Below are positions 43,925-51,070 of a stretch of 64,000 nt of DNA, one piece after another (positions within the stretch are counted from its first letter, which is position 1; the number at the start of each line of letters is the position of its first letter). The DNA is from an uncultured Flavobacteriaceae bacterium (GTDB lineage: Bacteria; Bacteroidota; Bacteroidia; Flavobacteriales; Flavobacteriaceae): the NCBI GenBank assembly GCA_947493535.1, contig CANLRK010000008.1, positions 1-64,000 of the forward strand, written 5' to 3'. The notes beneath the pieces are model-generated. The model saw only the letters and a list, made by a program, of their open reading frames with translations. It had not been told where the DNA came from and did not search any database. Position numbers and translations under genes: made by a program.

Positions 43925-44341
43925 TTATGTTGCAAAAGTTTCTTCTGGTTTTTTAAAGCTTTTAAATTCGACTTTAAATCCGTTTGGGTCTTTTATAAAA
44001 AAAGATAAATGCTCCCCTACTTTATTTTCAAAATACAATACTTCTGTTGTTATTTCTAAATCTGTTTTAAAAAGTTCAGTATATAATTTTGACCATAAAT
44101 CTATATCTACTATTACCCCGTAGTGAAATGATGGTATAATTTCATTACCTAAACGGTAATCTTTAAATTTAAATTCAAAATCACCAGACTTCGTAAATGT
44201 AATTTGGTTTCCGTATAAATTAATATCCAACCAAGTATTGGTATTTCTTCCTAACTCGGCTCCTAATATATCTACATAAAACTTTTTTGTATCCTCCAAG
44301 TTTACACAAGGAAGTGATAAATGGAATGCAAATTTTTTCAT
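43925..44341 (-). CDS. VOC-family (glyoxalase/bleomycin-resistance fold) protein
   Basis: 138 residues: two beta-alpha-beta-beta-beta modules. FHLSLPCVNLEDTKKFYVDILGAELGR at the N-terminus supplies the first metal His, and the second half has SFHYGVIVDID and a C-terminal FFIKDPNGFKVEFK with the usual Glu ligand. It could be a dioxygenase, isomerase or glyoxalase. Substrate unknown. Confidence 0.88.
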   Translation of the reverse strand: MKKFAFHLSLPCVNLEDTKKFYVDILGAELGRNTNTWLDINLYGNQITFTKSGDFEFKFKDYRLGNEIIPSFHYGVIVDIDLWSKLYTELFKTDLEITTEVLYFENKVGEHLSFFIKDPNGFKVEFKSFKKPEETFAT

Positions 44342-44410
44342 TTTAACACTTATTAAATACTATACTAATTCAGTTTAACTTTAAAGGTTAAGTAGGTTTA
44401 TTATAATAAG

Positions 44411-44605
44411 TTATATGGGGAAATTAACTAATACTACTCTACTCTTATAATGAATAGCATTATGTACTTGCTCTTGTAATTTACCTATAACAACACTAGA
44501 TGTTATGGCGGAAGTTAGCTTTAAATTCTGATGTCTCATTCGATGAGCTGTTTTTAAGTTTGACTTCCTAAGCTTAAAAACATCAGAGATATAAACACGT
44601 TTCAT
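44411..44605 (-). CDS. Small basic hypothetical protein
   Basis: 64 residues from ATG 44605; a TTG three codons upstream is also in frame. Lys/Arg/His-rich in the first half (RKSNLKTAHRMRHQNLKL), with no signal peptide. The second half ends in a hydrophobic strand VVLVNFPI. No family recognised. The basic composition would suit a nucleic-acid-binding peptide, but a chance frame cannot be excluded. Confidence 0.4.
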   Translation of the reverse strand: MKRVYISDVFKLRKSNLKTAHRMRHQNLKLTSAITSSVVIGKLQEQVHNAIHYKSRVVLVNFPI

Positions 44606-44770
44606 AATGTTCAACTAAACCCATAATTGGGCACGAATCTTAAAGTAAAAGTAGTCTTTTTTTATATACAAAAAAGAAAAAAGATTTTTTTTTAGAAAAA
44701 AAATAAAAGAATGTTGTAAAAAACTGTGTAAGACCACTAAAACACTGTATAACAACAACTTAACAAATTG
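44606..44770. other. AT-rich gap
   Basis: About 165 bp, very AT-rich with runs of T (9) and A (8) near 44685-44703. I see no gene or clear signal. Confidence 0.3.
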
Positions 44771-45577
44771 TTATTTTAATACAAATTCCATATAAAATAT
44801 AAAGAATGCCATGATGAAGATAAAATATCCAAATGCTTTTTTTAGCTTTTGTCCATCAATAAACTTACTTAGGGTGTTTCCGATAAAAATACCTATAAAC
44901 GAAATTACCGTAAAACTAGTTAGAAAACCCCAATCTATATTTATAGTAAATGCATCTCCGAGGAAAAAGCCAAATAACGATTTTACAGCTATAATAATTA
45001 ATGATGTACCTACGGCTGTTTTCATTTCCACATTAGCCAATAATACTAATGCAGGGATAATTAAAAATCCACCACCAGCACCAATCAATCCGGTAATCGC
45101 TCCAACTATAATACCTTCTATAAGAATTAAAGGATAGTTATATTGTACTTGCTTAAGGTTGGATTCATTTTGTTTTTTAGGCTTTAACATTGATATACCA
45201 GCAGGAATCATTAGTAAAGCAAACAAACCAAACATTCCCATTCGGCGGGTAAAGTCAAAATCACCTACAGAAAATAATACATCTGGTAAAATAGGAATTA
45301 TATACTTTCTAACAGTAGTAACTCCAAGTAAGGCAGGTATTCCAAATACAATAGCTGTACGCCAATCTACATACCCTCTTAAATGTTGTTTTACCCCTCC
45401 TACTAAAGCACTAAATCCAACAATAAATAAAGAATAGGCTGTGGCTGTTTTTTCTTCTATAAGAAACAGATATGCTAAAACTGGTACGGCTAAAATTGAA
45501 CCACCACCACCAATTAGTCCTAAAGTTATTCCTATTACTAAGGCACTAATGTAGCCTAAAACTTCTAATAATTCCAT
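44771..45577 (-). CDS. TauE/SafE family sulfur-compound exporter
   Basis: 268 residues with about eight hydrophobic helices in two pseudo-symmetric halves: ALVIGITLGLIGGGGSILAVPVLAYLF near the N-terminus and GIIVGAITGLIGAGGGFLIIPALVLLA in the middle, the glycine-rich repeats of the TauE/SafE family. These move sulfite, sulfoacetate or related anions out of the cell. It is preceded by a GTAACN4GTTAC palindrome and follows the Crp/Fnr gene by 74 bp. Confidence 0.9.
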   Translation of the reverse strand: MELLEVLGYISALVIGITLGLIGGGGSILAVPVLAYLFLIEEKTATAYSLFIVGFSALVGGVKQHLRGYVDWRTAIVFGIPALLGVTTVRKYIIPILPDVLFSVGDFDFTRRMGMFGLFALLMIPAGISMLKPKKQNESNLKQVQYNYPLILIEGIIVGAITGLIGAGGGFLIIPALVLLANVEMKTAVGTSLIIIAVKSLFGFFLGDAFTINIDWGFLTSFTVISFIGIFIGNTLSKFIDGQKLKKAFGYFIFIMAFFIFYMEFVLK

Positions 45578-45601
45578 TTAATATCTTGTCCTTAATTACA
45601 G

Positions 45602-45645
45602 TAAAAGTACTACTGTTTATGCGTCTATCAAGTAACATATGTTAC
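45602..45645 (-). promoter_or_regulatory. Sulfur-regulator operator and -7 element of the TauE/SafE gene
   Basis: GTAACATATGTTAC (45632-45645) is a perfect palindrome; its centre (45638.5) is exactly 33 bp from the centre of minus-strand TACTTTTA (45602-45609, one mismatch to TAnnTTTG). Predicted start near 45598, about 21 nt before the ATG. Confidence 0.6.
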
Positions 45646-45651
45646 CTATGT

Positions 45652-46284
45652 TTACAAGGCTATTATTTTTATATAATTACGATGTAATTTTATTTTACCT
45701 TGATTTTCTAGTTTTTTTAATAACCTAGATATCACAACTCGTGAAGTATGTAACTCATACGCTATTTCTTGATGAGTACTTTTAACAATATCCTCTTTAG
45801 TAATGCTAACTTTATCTTTAAGATACTTTAGTAAACGCTCATCCATTTTTAAAAAAGCGATACTATCTATTGTAGTAAGCATTTCCATCAATCTACCATG
45901 ATAACTTTCAAAAACAAAATTTCGCCAACTTTTGTACTTCCCTGTCCACTCTTCCATTTTCTGAATAGGAATCATGATAAGTTTAGTATTTAATTCAGTT
46001 ACTGCTTTAACTTCACTTTTTTTATTCCCTAAACAACAAGATAATGTCATGGCACAAGTATCTCCTTTTTCTAAAAAGTACAACAGTAATTCATCACCAT
46101 TATCATCTTCTCTTAATATTTTAATAGCCCCCTCTAATAGCAATGGCATAGATCGTATATACTGGCCTGTATCCATTATTTGAACTCCTTCATCAAACTC
46201 TTTAAGCACACCTATTTGGCTTATTTCCTCCAAAAGCTCTTGCTCAAATAAGTAACCGTAATGTTGTTTTAATTCTTGATTCAT
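45652..46284 (-). CDS. Crp/Fnr-family regulator of the sulfur cluster
   Basis: 210 residues: cNMP-like sensor (1-about 120), dimer helix and C-terminal HTH (HQEIAYELHTSRVVISRLLKKLENQGKI). Cysteines C77, C83 and C84 lie in GDTCAMTLSCCLGNK, near the sensor pocket. No N-terminal CxxC exists, so it is not an FNR-type iron-sulfur protein. In the recognition helix the FNR glutamate is replaced by Val (RVVISR), with Ser and Arg retained. Neighbours are sulfur transporters with GTAACN4GTTAC sites. A thiol or persulfide sensor is a reasonable inference, not shown. Confidence 0.88.
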   Translation of the reverse strand: MNQELKQHYGYLFEQELLEEISQIGVLKEFDEGVQIMDTGQYIRSMPLLLEGAIKILREDDNGDELLLYFLEKGDTCAMTLSCCLGNKKSEVKAVTELNTKLIMIPIQKMEEWTGKYKSWRNFVFESYHGRLMEMLTTIDSIAFLKMDERLLKYLKDKVSITKEDIVKSTHQEIAYELHTSRVVISRLLKKLENQGKIKLHRNYIKIIAL

Positions 46285-46329
46285 GGGTTAAAAATAATGT
46301 AATTTTAATAGTTATATATAGAAAGAATT

Positions 46330-46743
46330 CTAATGTGGTAATTTATTTTTTAATAAGCCATAAAACCATGTTCCTAACAAAGCACCAATAATAACTATTA
46401 CAATAGGTAAAAAGCCTGCTCCTACAAGAGTAAACATAGGCCCTGGGCAAGCACCAGCTAATGCCCAGCCTAAACCAAAAATAATCCCACCTATTAAGTA
46501 ACGCGCCACACTACGATCTTTATCTATAAAACGAATTGGATTACCGTCTATAGTTTTCACATTCAATCTTTTAATTAATTGCACCATAATAACGCCAAAC
46601 ACAAGCGAGGAACCAATAATACCATACATATGAAATGACTTAAACTGAAACATCTCATATATTCTAAACCATGATGCTGCTTCTGATTTTAGCATTACAA
46701 CACCAAAGAAAATGCCTATTAATAAATATAGTATACCTCTCAT
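46330..46743 (-). CDS. YeeE/YedE family transporter, second half
   Basis: 137 residues with four helices. FGLGWALAGACPGPMFTLVGAGF carries the conserved Cys of the YeeE/YedE (TsuA) family, in which thiosulfate passes along cysteines. In this split form two separate small proteins are predicted to supply the two halves of one transporter. It starts 2 bp after the stop of its partner and 45 bp before the regulator. Confidence 0.88.
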   Translation of the reverse strand: MRGILYLLIGIFFGVVMLKSEAASWFRIYEMFQFKSFHMYGIIGSSLVFGVIMVQLIKRLNVKTIDGNPIRFIDKDRSVARYLIGGIIFGLGWALAGACPGPMFTLVGAGFLPIVIVIIGALLGTWFYGLLKNKLPH

Positions 46744-46745
46744 AA

Positions 46746-47303
46746 TTAAAATAGTATTGGAAATATTAAATGAATCATTATCAACCCACCTATAAAAAAC
46801 CCGACAACGGCTATTAATGATGGAAGCTGTAAATTACTTAATCCAGAAATTGCATGACCAGAAGTACACCCACCAGCATAACGAGCACCAAAACCAACTA
46901 AAAGGCCACCAATTAAAAGTAATACTATACTTTTCGGGTTACTCAATATGTCATTACCATATAATTCAGTAGGTAAATAACTAGTTCCTGCACTTTTAAA
47001 ACCTAAATCTTGTAATTCATTAACTACTTCAGAATTAAGTAACGGAGCCACATCACCAGACATAAAATTTACAGCTAAAAAACCACCTATGGCTGCCCCA
47101 AGTATAACTACTAAATTCCAGCGATCATTTCTCCAATCAAAACAAAAGAAATCACAAGTTTTGTCAGCGCCAAAAGCTGCACATAAAGTTCGTAAGTTCG
47201 AAGACATTCCAAATTTTTTCCCTATAAATAACAACATAAACATTGTTAAAGTTATCAGAGGACCGGCTATATACCAAGGAATGGGTTGTTGTATGATATC
47301 CAT
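46746..47303 (-). CDS. YeeE/YedE family transporter, first half
   Basis: 185 residues from the ATG at 47303. An in-frame TTG at 47324 lies inside the -7 element (TATGTTTG), so it cannot be the start. About five helices. GFGARYAGGCTSGHAISGLSNLQLPSLIAVVGFFIGG is the conserved Cys-containing YeeE block; two further cysteines occur in TCDFFCFDW. Expected to import thiosulfate or a related sulfur species. Heads the operon yeeE1-yeeE2-crp/fnr, with tauE probably following under its own promoter as well. Confidence 0.88.
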   Translation of the reverse strand: MDIIQQPIPWYIAGPLITLTMFMLLFIGKKFGMSSNLRTLCAAFGADKTCDFFCFDWRNDRWNLVVILGAAIGGFLAVNFMSGDVAPLLNSEVVNELQDLGFKSAGTSYLPTELYGNDILSNPKSIVLLLIGGLLVGFGARYAGGCTSGHAISGLSNLQLPSLIAVVGFFIGGLIMIHLIFPILF

Positions 47304-47321
47304 AATATTTTTTTTACAATG

Positions 47322-47365
47322 CAAACATAGCTCCTAAAAAAAGCTTTGGAAGTAACTTTTGATAC
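47322..47365 (-). promoter_or_regulatory. Sulfur-regulator operator and -7 element of the YeeE operon
   Basis: GTAACTTTTGATAC (47352-47365) matches GTAACN4GTTAC with one mismatch; its centre (47358.5) is exactly 33 bp from the centre of minus-strand TATGTTTG (47322-47329, exact consensus). Predicted start near 47318, about 15 nt before the ATG at 47303. Confidence 0.65.
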
Positions 47366-47393
47366 ATAATAATTATTACAAATAGTCCGTAAT

Positions 47394-47469
47394 AAAAAAA
47401 GAGTAAACCCATTTGTAATGAGTTTACTCTTTTAAAGTATGTAATAACCATTTTGGGGCATAGTTATGA
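47394..47469 (-). ncRNA. Candidate small RNA with its own operator-controlled promoter
   Basis: A -7 element (TAAATTTG, 47472-47479) preceded by a perfect palindrome would start a transcript near 47468. About 75 nt further on, AAAGAGTAAACTCATT pairs with AATGGGTTTACTCTTT (one G-U pair) around ACA, followed by seven T (47394-47432), a typical intrinsic terminator. The 5' part has an unpaired CCCC and a weak hairpin (ATAAC/GTTAT). Only a nine-codon frame (ATG at 47462) is present. The alternative is a leader attenuator for yeeE, but yeeE has its own promoter downstream. Confidence 0.4.
47398..47433 (-). terminator. Intrinsic terminator of the candidate small RNA
   Basis: A 16-bp stem with a 3-base loop followed by TTTTTTT on the minus strand. 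It lies between rnpB and the YeeE promoter. Confidence 0.7.
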
Positions 47470-47471
47470 TT

Positions 47472-47519
47472 CAAATTTATAACTAATTAATCATTAGTTA
47501 AGTAACAATTGTTACTTAA
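47472..47519 (-). promoter_or_regulatory. Sulfur-regulator operator and -7 element without a protein gene
   Basis: A perfect 22-bp palindrome (47498-47519) with core GTAACAATTGTTAC (47502-47515); its centre (47508.5) is exactly 33 bp from the centre of minus-strand TAAATTTG (47472-47479, exact consensus). This is the strongest of the three GTAACN4GTTAC sites, yet the first thing downstream is a terminator. Confidence 0.6.
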
Positions 47520-47538
47520 GAGGTAAATATTAAAAAAT

Positions 47539-47836
47539 AAGCAGGCAATAAGCCGGATTCTGTACCTAAAAAGGCCCTTATCATTTATCTAGTACTATAA
47601 TTACTTATAGCATCAAACCGTTTACCCTCCAACATTGGGCGTACAGCCCTCAAACGCTGGTATACATAACGTTGCACCACATAGAGTTTACCTGATTTCA
47701 CTACAGCATTACCTGTACATACTTTCTGTTGCACTTGTCCGCGTCTCACGACGGACGGGCATTACCCGCTATATTGTACTATGGTGTCCGGACTTTCCTC
47801 TCTTCTTTTCAGAACAGCGATAAGGTAGCCTGCTTA
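47539..47836 (-). ncRNA. rnpB: RNase P RNA
   Basis: On the minus strand the bacterial class A RNase P RNA signatures are present: GAGGAAAGTCCGGAC near the 5' end, and the AGAATCCGGCTTA tail near the 3' end. P1 is formed by AAGCAGGC (47835-47828) and GCCTGCTT (47546-47539), followed by TTATTTTTTA, so the RNA can end at its own stem plus U-run. It is the catalytic RNA that matures tRNA 5' ends. An overlapping plus-strand frame at 47635 is a chance ORF. Confidence 0.95.
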
Positions 47837-47914
47837 GCGCAAAAATACATTTAAAATGTTAATAACTACACGGAAAATTATTAATTCTTAAATCAATAAT
47901 CACGTTTGAATTTT

Positions 47915-47922
47915 TATATTTG
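47915..47922 (+). promoter_or_regulatory. -7 promoter element for dnaX
   Basis: TATATTTG, exact match, 18 nt before the ATG. Confidence 0.5.
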
Positions 47923-47940
47923 TGAAGCTAATTTTTTTCA

Positions 47941-49626
47941 ATGGAACACTTTGTAGTATCAGCTAGAAAATACCGCCCAAAAACATTTAATGATGTTGTT
48001 GGTCAACAAGCTATTACCAATACTTTATTAAATGCTATTGAAAACAATCACTTGGCACAAGCCTTATTATTTTGTGGTCCCAGAGGAGTTGGAAAAACTT
48101 CTTGTGCCAGAATATTAGCCAAAAAAATTAATCATCAAGAAGGTCATGATGATAAAAATGAAGATTTTGCCTTTAATGTTTTTGAATTAGATGCTGCTTC
48201 TAACAATTCTGTTGATGATATACGTAGCTTGATAGATCAGGTTCGTATACCACCACAAGTTGGAAGCTATAAAGTATATATTATTGATGAGGTACACATG
48301 TTATCTCAAGCAGCCTTTAATGCCTTTTTAAAAACTTTAGAGGAACCACCTAAGCATGCTATATTCATTTTAGCTACTACAGAAAAACATAAAATAATAC
48401 CTACAATATTATCACGTTGTCAGATTTTTGATTTCAAGCGTATAACTGTAAAAGACACTGCTAAATATCTAGCTTATATTGCCGAAGAACAAGGAATTAC
48501 TGCTGAAGATGATGCCTTACATATTATAGCTCAAAAAGCAGATGGTGCTATGCGTGACGCTTTATCTATTTTTGATCGGGTGGTAAGTTTTTCGGGTAAA
48601 AATCTTACACGACAAGCCGTAACCGAAAACTTAAATGTTCTTGATTACGACACCTATTTTAAAGCTACCAATTTAATTCTTGAAAATAATATTCCTGAAT
48701 TACTACTATTATTTAATGACTGTTTATCAAAAGGGTTTGATGGACATCATTTTATAGCTGGTTTGGCGTCGCACTTTAGAGATTTGTTAGTATGTAAAAA
48801 CCAAAGTACTATACAATTACTTGAAGTAGGTAGCAATGCTCAACAGCACTATGCAGAGCAATCACAAAAAACGAGCCTTCCTTTTTTACTTGAAGGTATA
48901 GAAAAAGCCAATCAATGTGATTTAAGCTACAAAACCAGTAAAAACCAACGCTTACTTGTTGAACTTTGCTTAATGCAATTGGCCTCTATCACTTTTGATG
49001 GAGAAAAAAAAAAGTCTAAAAACTTTATAGTTCCAGCTACATTTTTTGTTACTACACAAGCTAAAAAATCTACAGTAGTTCAAGAGCCTACACCAAAACT
49101 AGAAAAGCCTAAGTTTGTAGCTCCCCCCTTACCTAAACCTCCTATAACTACCCCTAAAAAAGGAAAAGTATCAGGTTTATCATTAGCTAGTGTTAGAAAA
49201 AAACAAGAGTTTTTAAAAGAAAAGCAAGCTGAAGAAACACAACATATAGAGTTACCTACGGAAGATTTTAAAACGGAAGATTTAATTACCTACTGGCGCG
49301 AATATGTTACTGCTTTAGAGCAAAAGGGAGAAAAAATTATTGCTTCAATATTAAATATCAAAGACCTTAATGTACAAGGAACCGTTATACATATTGAATT
49401 ACCTAACGAAACCATGAAAATAGATGTAGAGCGTGCACAACACGCTTTACTAGCTAATTTAAGAAAACGCTTAAGTAACTACGATATAACTATTCAGACT
49501 ACGGTAAATGAAGAAATTCAAAAAAAATACATTTTTTCAGCTACTGATACTTATGAAAAATTTAAAGAGATTAACCCTGTAATTGATTTATTACGTCGGG
49601 AGTTTAATTTAGATATAAAAAACTAA
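47941..49626 (+). CDS. dnaX: DNA polymerase III subunit gamma/tau
   Basis: 561 residues. Starts SARKYRPKTFNDVVGQQAITNTLLNAI; Walker A GPRGVGKTSCARILA, Walker B IIDEVHMLSQAAFNAFLKTLEEPP, sensor IFILATTEKHKIIPTILSRCQ. The zinc-binding cysteines usual between Walker A and VFELDAASNNSVDDIR are missing and replaced by a charged loop (EGHDDKNEDFAF), which I recall as common in Flavobacteriia. The C-terminal part is Pro/Lys-rich then folded. Loads the sliding clamp in replication. miaE follows after 4 bp. Confidence 0.93.
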   Translation: MEHFVVSARKYRPKTFNDVVGQQAITNTLLNAIENNHLAQALLFCGPRGVGKTSCARILAKKINHQEGHDDKNEDFAFNVFELDAASNNSVDDIRSLIDQVRIPPQVGSYKVYIIDEVHMLSQAAFNAFLKTLEEPPKHAIFILATTEKHKIIPTILSRCQIFDFKRITVKDTAKYLAYIAEEQGITAEDDALHIIAQKADGAMRDALSIFDRVVSFSGKNLTRQAVTENLNVLDYDTYFKATNLILENNIPELLLLFNDCLSKGFDGHHFIAGLASHFRDLLVCKNQSTIQLLEVGSNAQQHYAEQSQKTSLPFLLEGIEKANQCDLSYKTSKNQRLLVELCLMQLASITFDGEKKKSKNFIVPATFFVTTQAKKSTVVQEPTPKLEKPKFVAPPLPKPPITTPKKGKVSGLSLASVRKKQEFLKEKQAEETQHIELPTEDFKTEDLITYWREYVTALEQKGEKIIASILNIKDLNVQGTVIHIELPNETMKIDVERAQHALLANLRKRLSNYDITIQTTVNEEIQKKYIFSATDTYEKFKEINPVIDLLRREFNLDIKN

Positions 49627-49630
49627 CACT

Positions 49631-50215
49631 ATGCTAGGTTTAAAATTACCAACCGACCCGCGTTGGGTAAATATTGTTGAAAAGAATATTTCTGAAATAC
49701 TTACTGATCATGCTTTTTGCGAACAAAAAGCAGCCAGCACAGCCATTTCCTTAATGGTTAGTTTTCCTGAATATACCGATTTGGTGCAGGAAATGATTGC
49801 TTTAGTGAAAGAAGAAATAAGCCATTTTAAAATGGTGCACGACCTAATTTTAGAACGTGGAGAAGTATTAGGAAGAGACCGCAAAGACGAATATGTGTTA
49901 CAATTATTAAAGTTTTTCCCGAAAGGTGGTAGCAGAAGCACTCAATTGGTGCACCGTTTGCTCTATGCTGCGTTAATAGAAGCGCGAAGTTGTGAGCGTT
50001 TCCGTTTACTTTCAGAAGAGTTACAAGATAAAAAACTCGCTCAGTTTTACCGTAAATTAATGGTTAGTGAAGCCAACCACTATACCATGTTTTTAGGTTT
50101 TGCACGAAAATATGGCGATACCATTGATGAGGTAAACAAAAAATGGCAAGACCTTTTAGAATACGAAGCCAACATTATGAAAGATTTAGGCAACAAAGAA
50201 ACTGTTCACGGATAA
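49631..50215 (+). CDS. miaE: tRNA-(ms2io6A)-hydroxylase
   Basis: 194 residues, ferritin-like di-iron protein. Ligand motifs: VKEEISHFKMVHDLI (ExxH), an acidic residue in IEARSCERFRLL, and SEANHYTMFLGFA (ExxH). It hydroxylates the isopentenyl side chain of ms2i6A37 in tRNAs using oxygen. Start 4 bp after dnaX suggests co-transcription. A perfect palindrome follows the stop. Confidence 0.93.
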   Translation: MLGLKLPTDPRWVNIVEKNISEILTDHAFCEQKAASTAISLMVSFPEYTDLVQEMIALVKEEISHFKMVHDLILERGEVLGRDRKDEYVLQLLKFFPKGGSRSTQLVHRLLYAALIEARSCERFRLLSEELQDKKLAQFYRKLMVSEANHYTMFLGFARKYGDTIDEVNKKWQDLLEYEANIMKDLGNKETVHG

Positions 50216-50239
50216 ATAAACACAATTGTGTTTATTTAT
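50212..50239. terminator. Palindromic terminator after miaE
   Basis: A perfect 28-bp palindrome (centre AACACAATTGTGTT) beginning in the miaE stop codon. No unpaired loop, so formation as a terminator requires opening of the central bases. Confidence 0.45.
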
Positions 50240-50241
50240 TA

Positions 50242-50251
50242 GTTAGCAAAC
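50242..50251 (+). repeat. Left boundary motif of a cassette-like segment
   Basis: GTTAGCAAAC is the exact reverse complement of GTTTGCTAAC, which begins the attC-like repeat at 50831-50840. The two together bracket one lipoprotein gene. Confidence 0.45.
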
Positions 50252-50265
50252 ATTAAAACCAATCT

Positions 50266-50829
50266 ATGAAAGGAATTTACTTAACAATCATACTTTCTAT
50301 TTTTTTGAGTTGTTCTTCATCTCAAAAGGCAATTAAGGAAACAAAATGCCCTAAAATTTACAAAAATAAGTTTACGGAAATTTTGAATGAAAAATACATT
50401 ACTGTAAACGGAAAAGACACTACAAAAATTAATGAAATCAGATATGAATGCGTTTATTCTGCTTTGTACACACACAAAGTAATGTATGATAAATATGGGA
50501 AATGGGATAAGGAAATTTTCCCAAGTAATAGAAATCACCCAATACTAATGTGGAATAATATTGACCTCTTTTCAAACGGAAAAAAATATACTGTTCTAAC
50601 AAACGGACTTGAGGAATGGAAACATATTTATGCATCGGTTATGATATTAGATGAAAAAGAAAGAGACGTTTTAACGGAACAGACTGAAGAAAAAATTGCT
50701 CTGACAAATTTCTTTGGTGATTTAATTAAAAACCATAATCACGAAAAGAAAGATTTTTATGAAGTCTATTGGAAAATGGTTGACCCAAAACGTTGGGAGC
50801 AAATTAAACAATACCAAAACAATAAATAA
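50266..50829 (+). CDS. Lipoprotein, unknown function, cassette-like
   Basis: 187 residues. Signal II peptide with lipobox LSCS (Cys16), then a Lys/Glu-rich soluble domain (ECVYSALYTHKVMYDKYGKWDKEIFP; EEWKHIYASVMILDEKERDVL). No family recognised. Codon use and aa content (KNE-rich) match the surroundings. It is bracketed by GTTAGCAAAC on the left and an attC-like repeat on the right, the layout of an integron-type cassette. Confidence 0.75.
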   Translation: MKGIYLTIILSIFLSCSSSQKAIKETKCPKIYKNKFTEILNEKYITVNGKDTTKINEIRYECVYSALYTHKVMYDKYGKWDKEIFPSNRNHPILMWNNIDLFSNGKKYTVLTNGLEEWKHIYASVMILDEKERDVLTEQTEEKIALTNFFGDLIKNHNHEKKDFYEVYWKMVDPKRWEQIKQYQNNK

Positions 50830-50830
50830 C

Positions 50831-50965
50831 GTTTGCTAACACAGTATATAAGCTATGGCTTGGTCAGTCTACACTTGGAAAATCCTGCGGATTTTCCAAA
50901 GATAGTTTATATTTGAAGAGGTCTGTGCCGAGACACGCCACAGCTCATATACAAACCGTTATCTA
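50831..50965. repeat. attC-like repeat with nested inverted repeats
   Basis: Outer arms: GTTTGCTAAC (50831-50840) and CAAACCGTTATC (about 50952-50963). Next inner: TATATAAGCTATGGC (50845-50859) pairs, with two mismatches, with GCCACAGCTCATATA (50937-50951). Innermost: TTGGAAAATCC (50875-50885) pairs perfectly with GGATTTTCCAA (50889-50899) around TGC. I recall closely similar elements near cassette-like hypothetical genes in other Bacteroidetes, but this could not be checked. No integrase is in the window. Confidence 0.65.
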
Positions 50966-51070
50966 CAAATTAAAGAATAAAGAATTCCAGTTTAAATATA
51001 AAAATTATCTACATTTACATAACCACATCATAAACAGCACGTTACCTGCAATTTTAGAATAACAGAAATT

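Noticed and set aside
47398-47433. Hairpin as terminator of rnpB
   Set aside because: It is about 100 nt past the mature end, and P1 of rnpB is itself followed by a U-run; a promoter lies in between.
47635-47823. Plus-strand frame of 62 residues
   Set aside because: Lies wholly inside rnpB, on the opposite strand.
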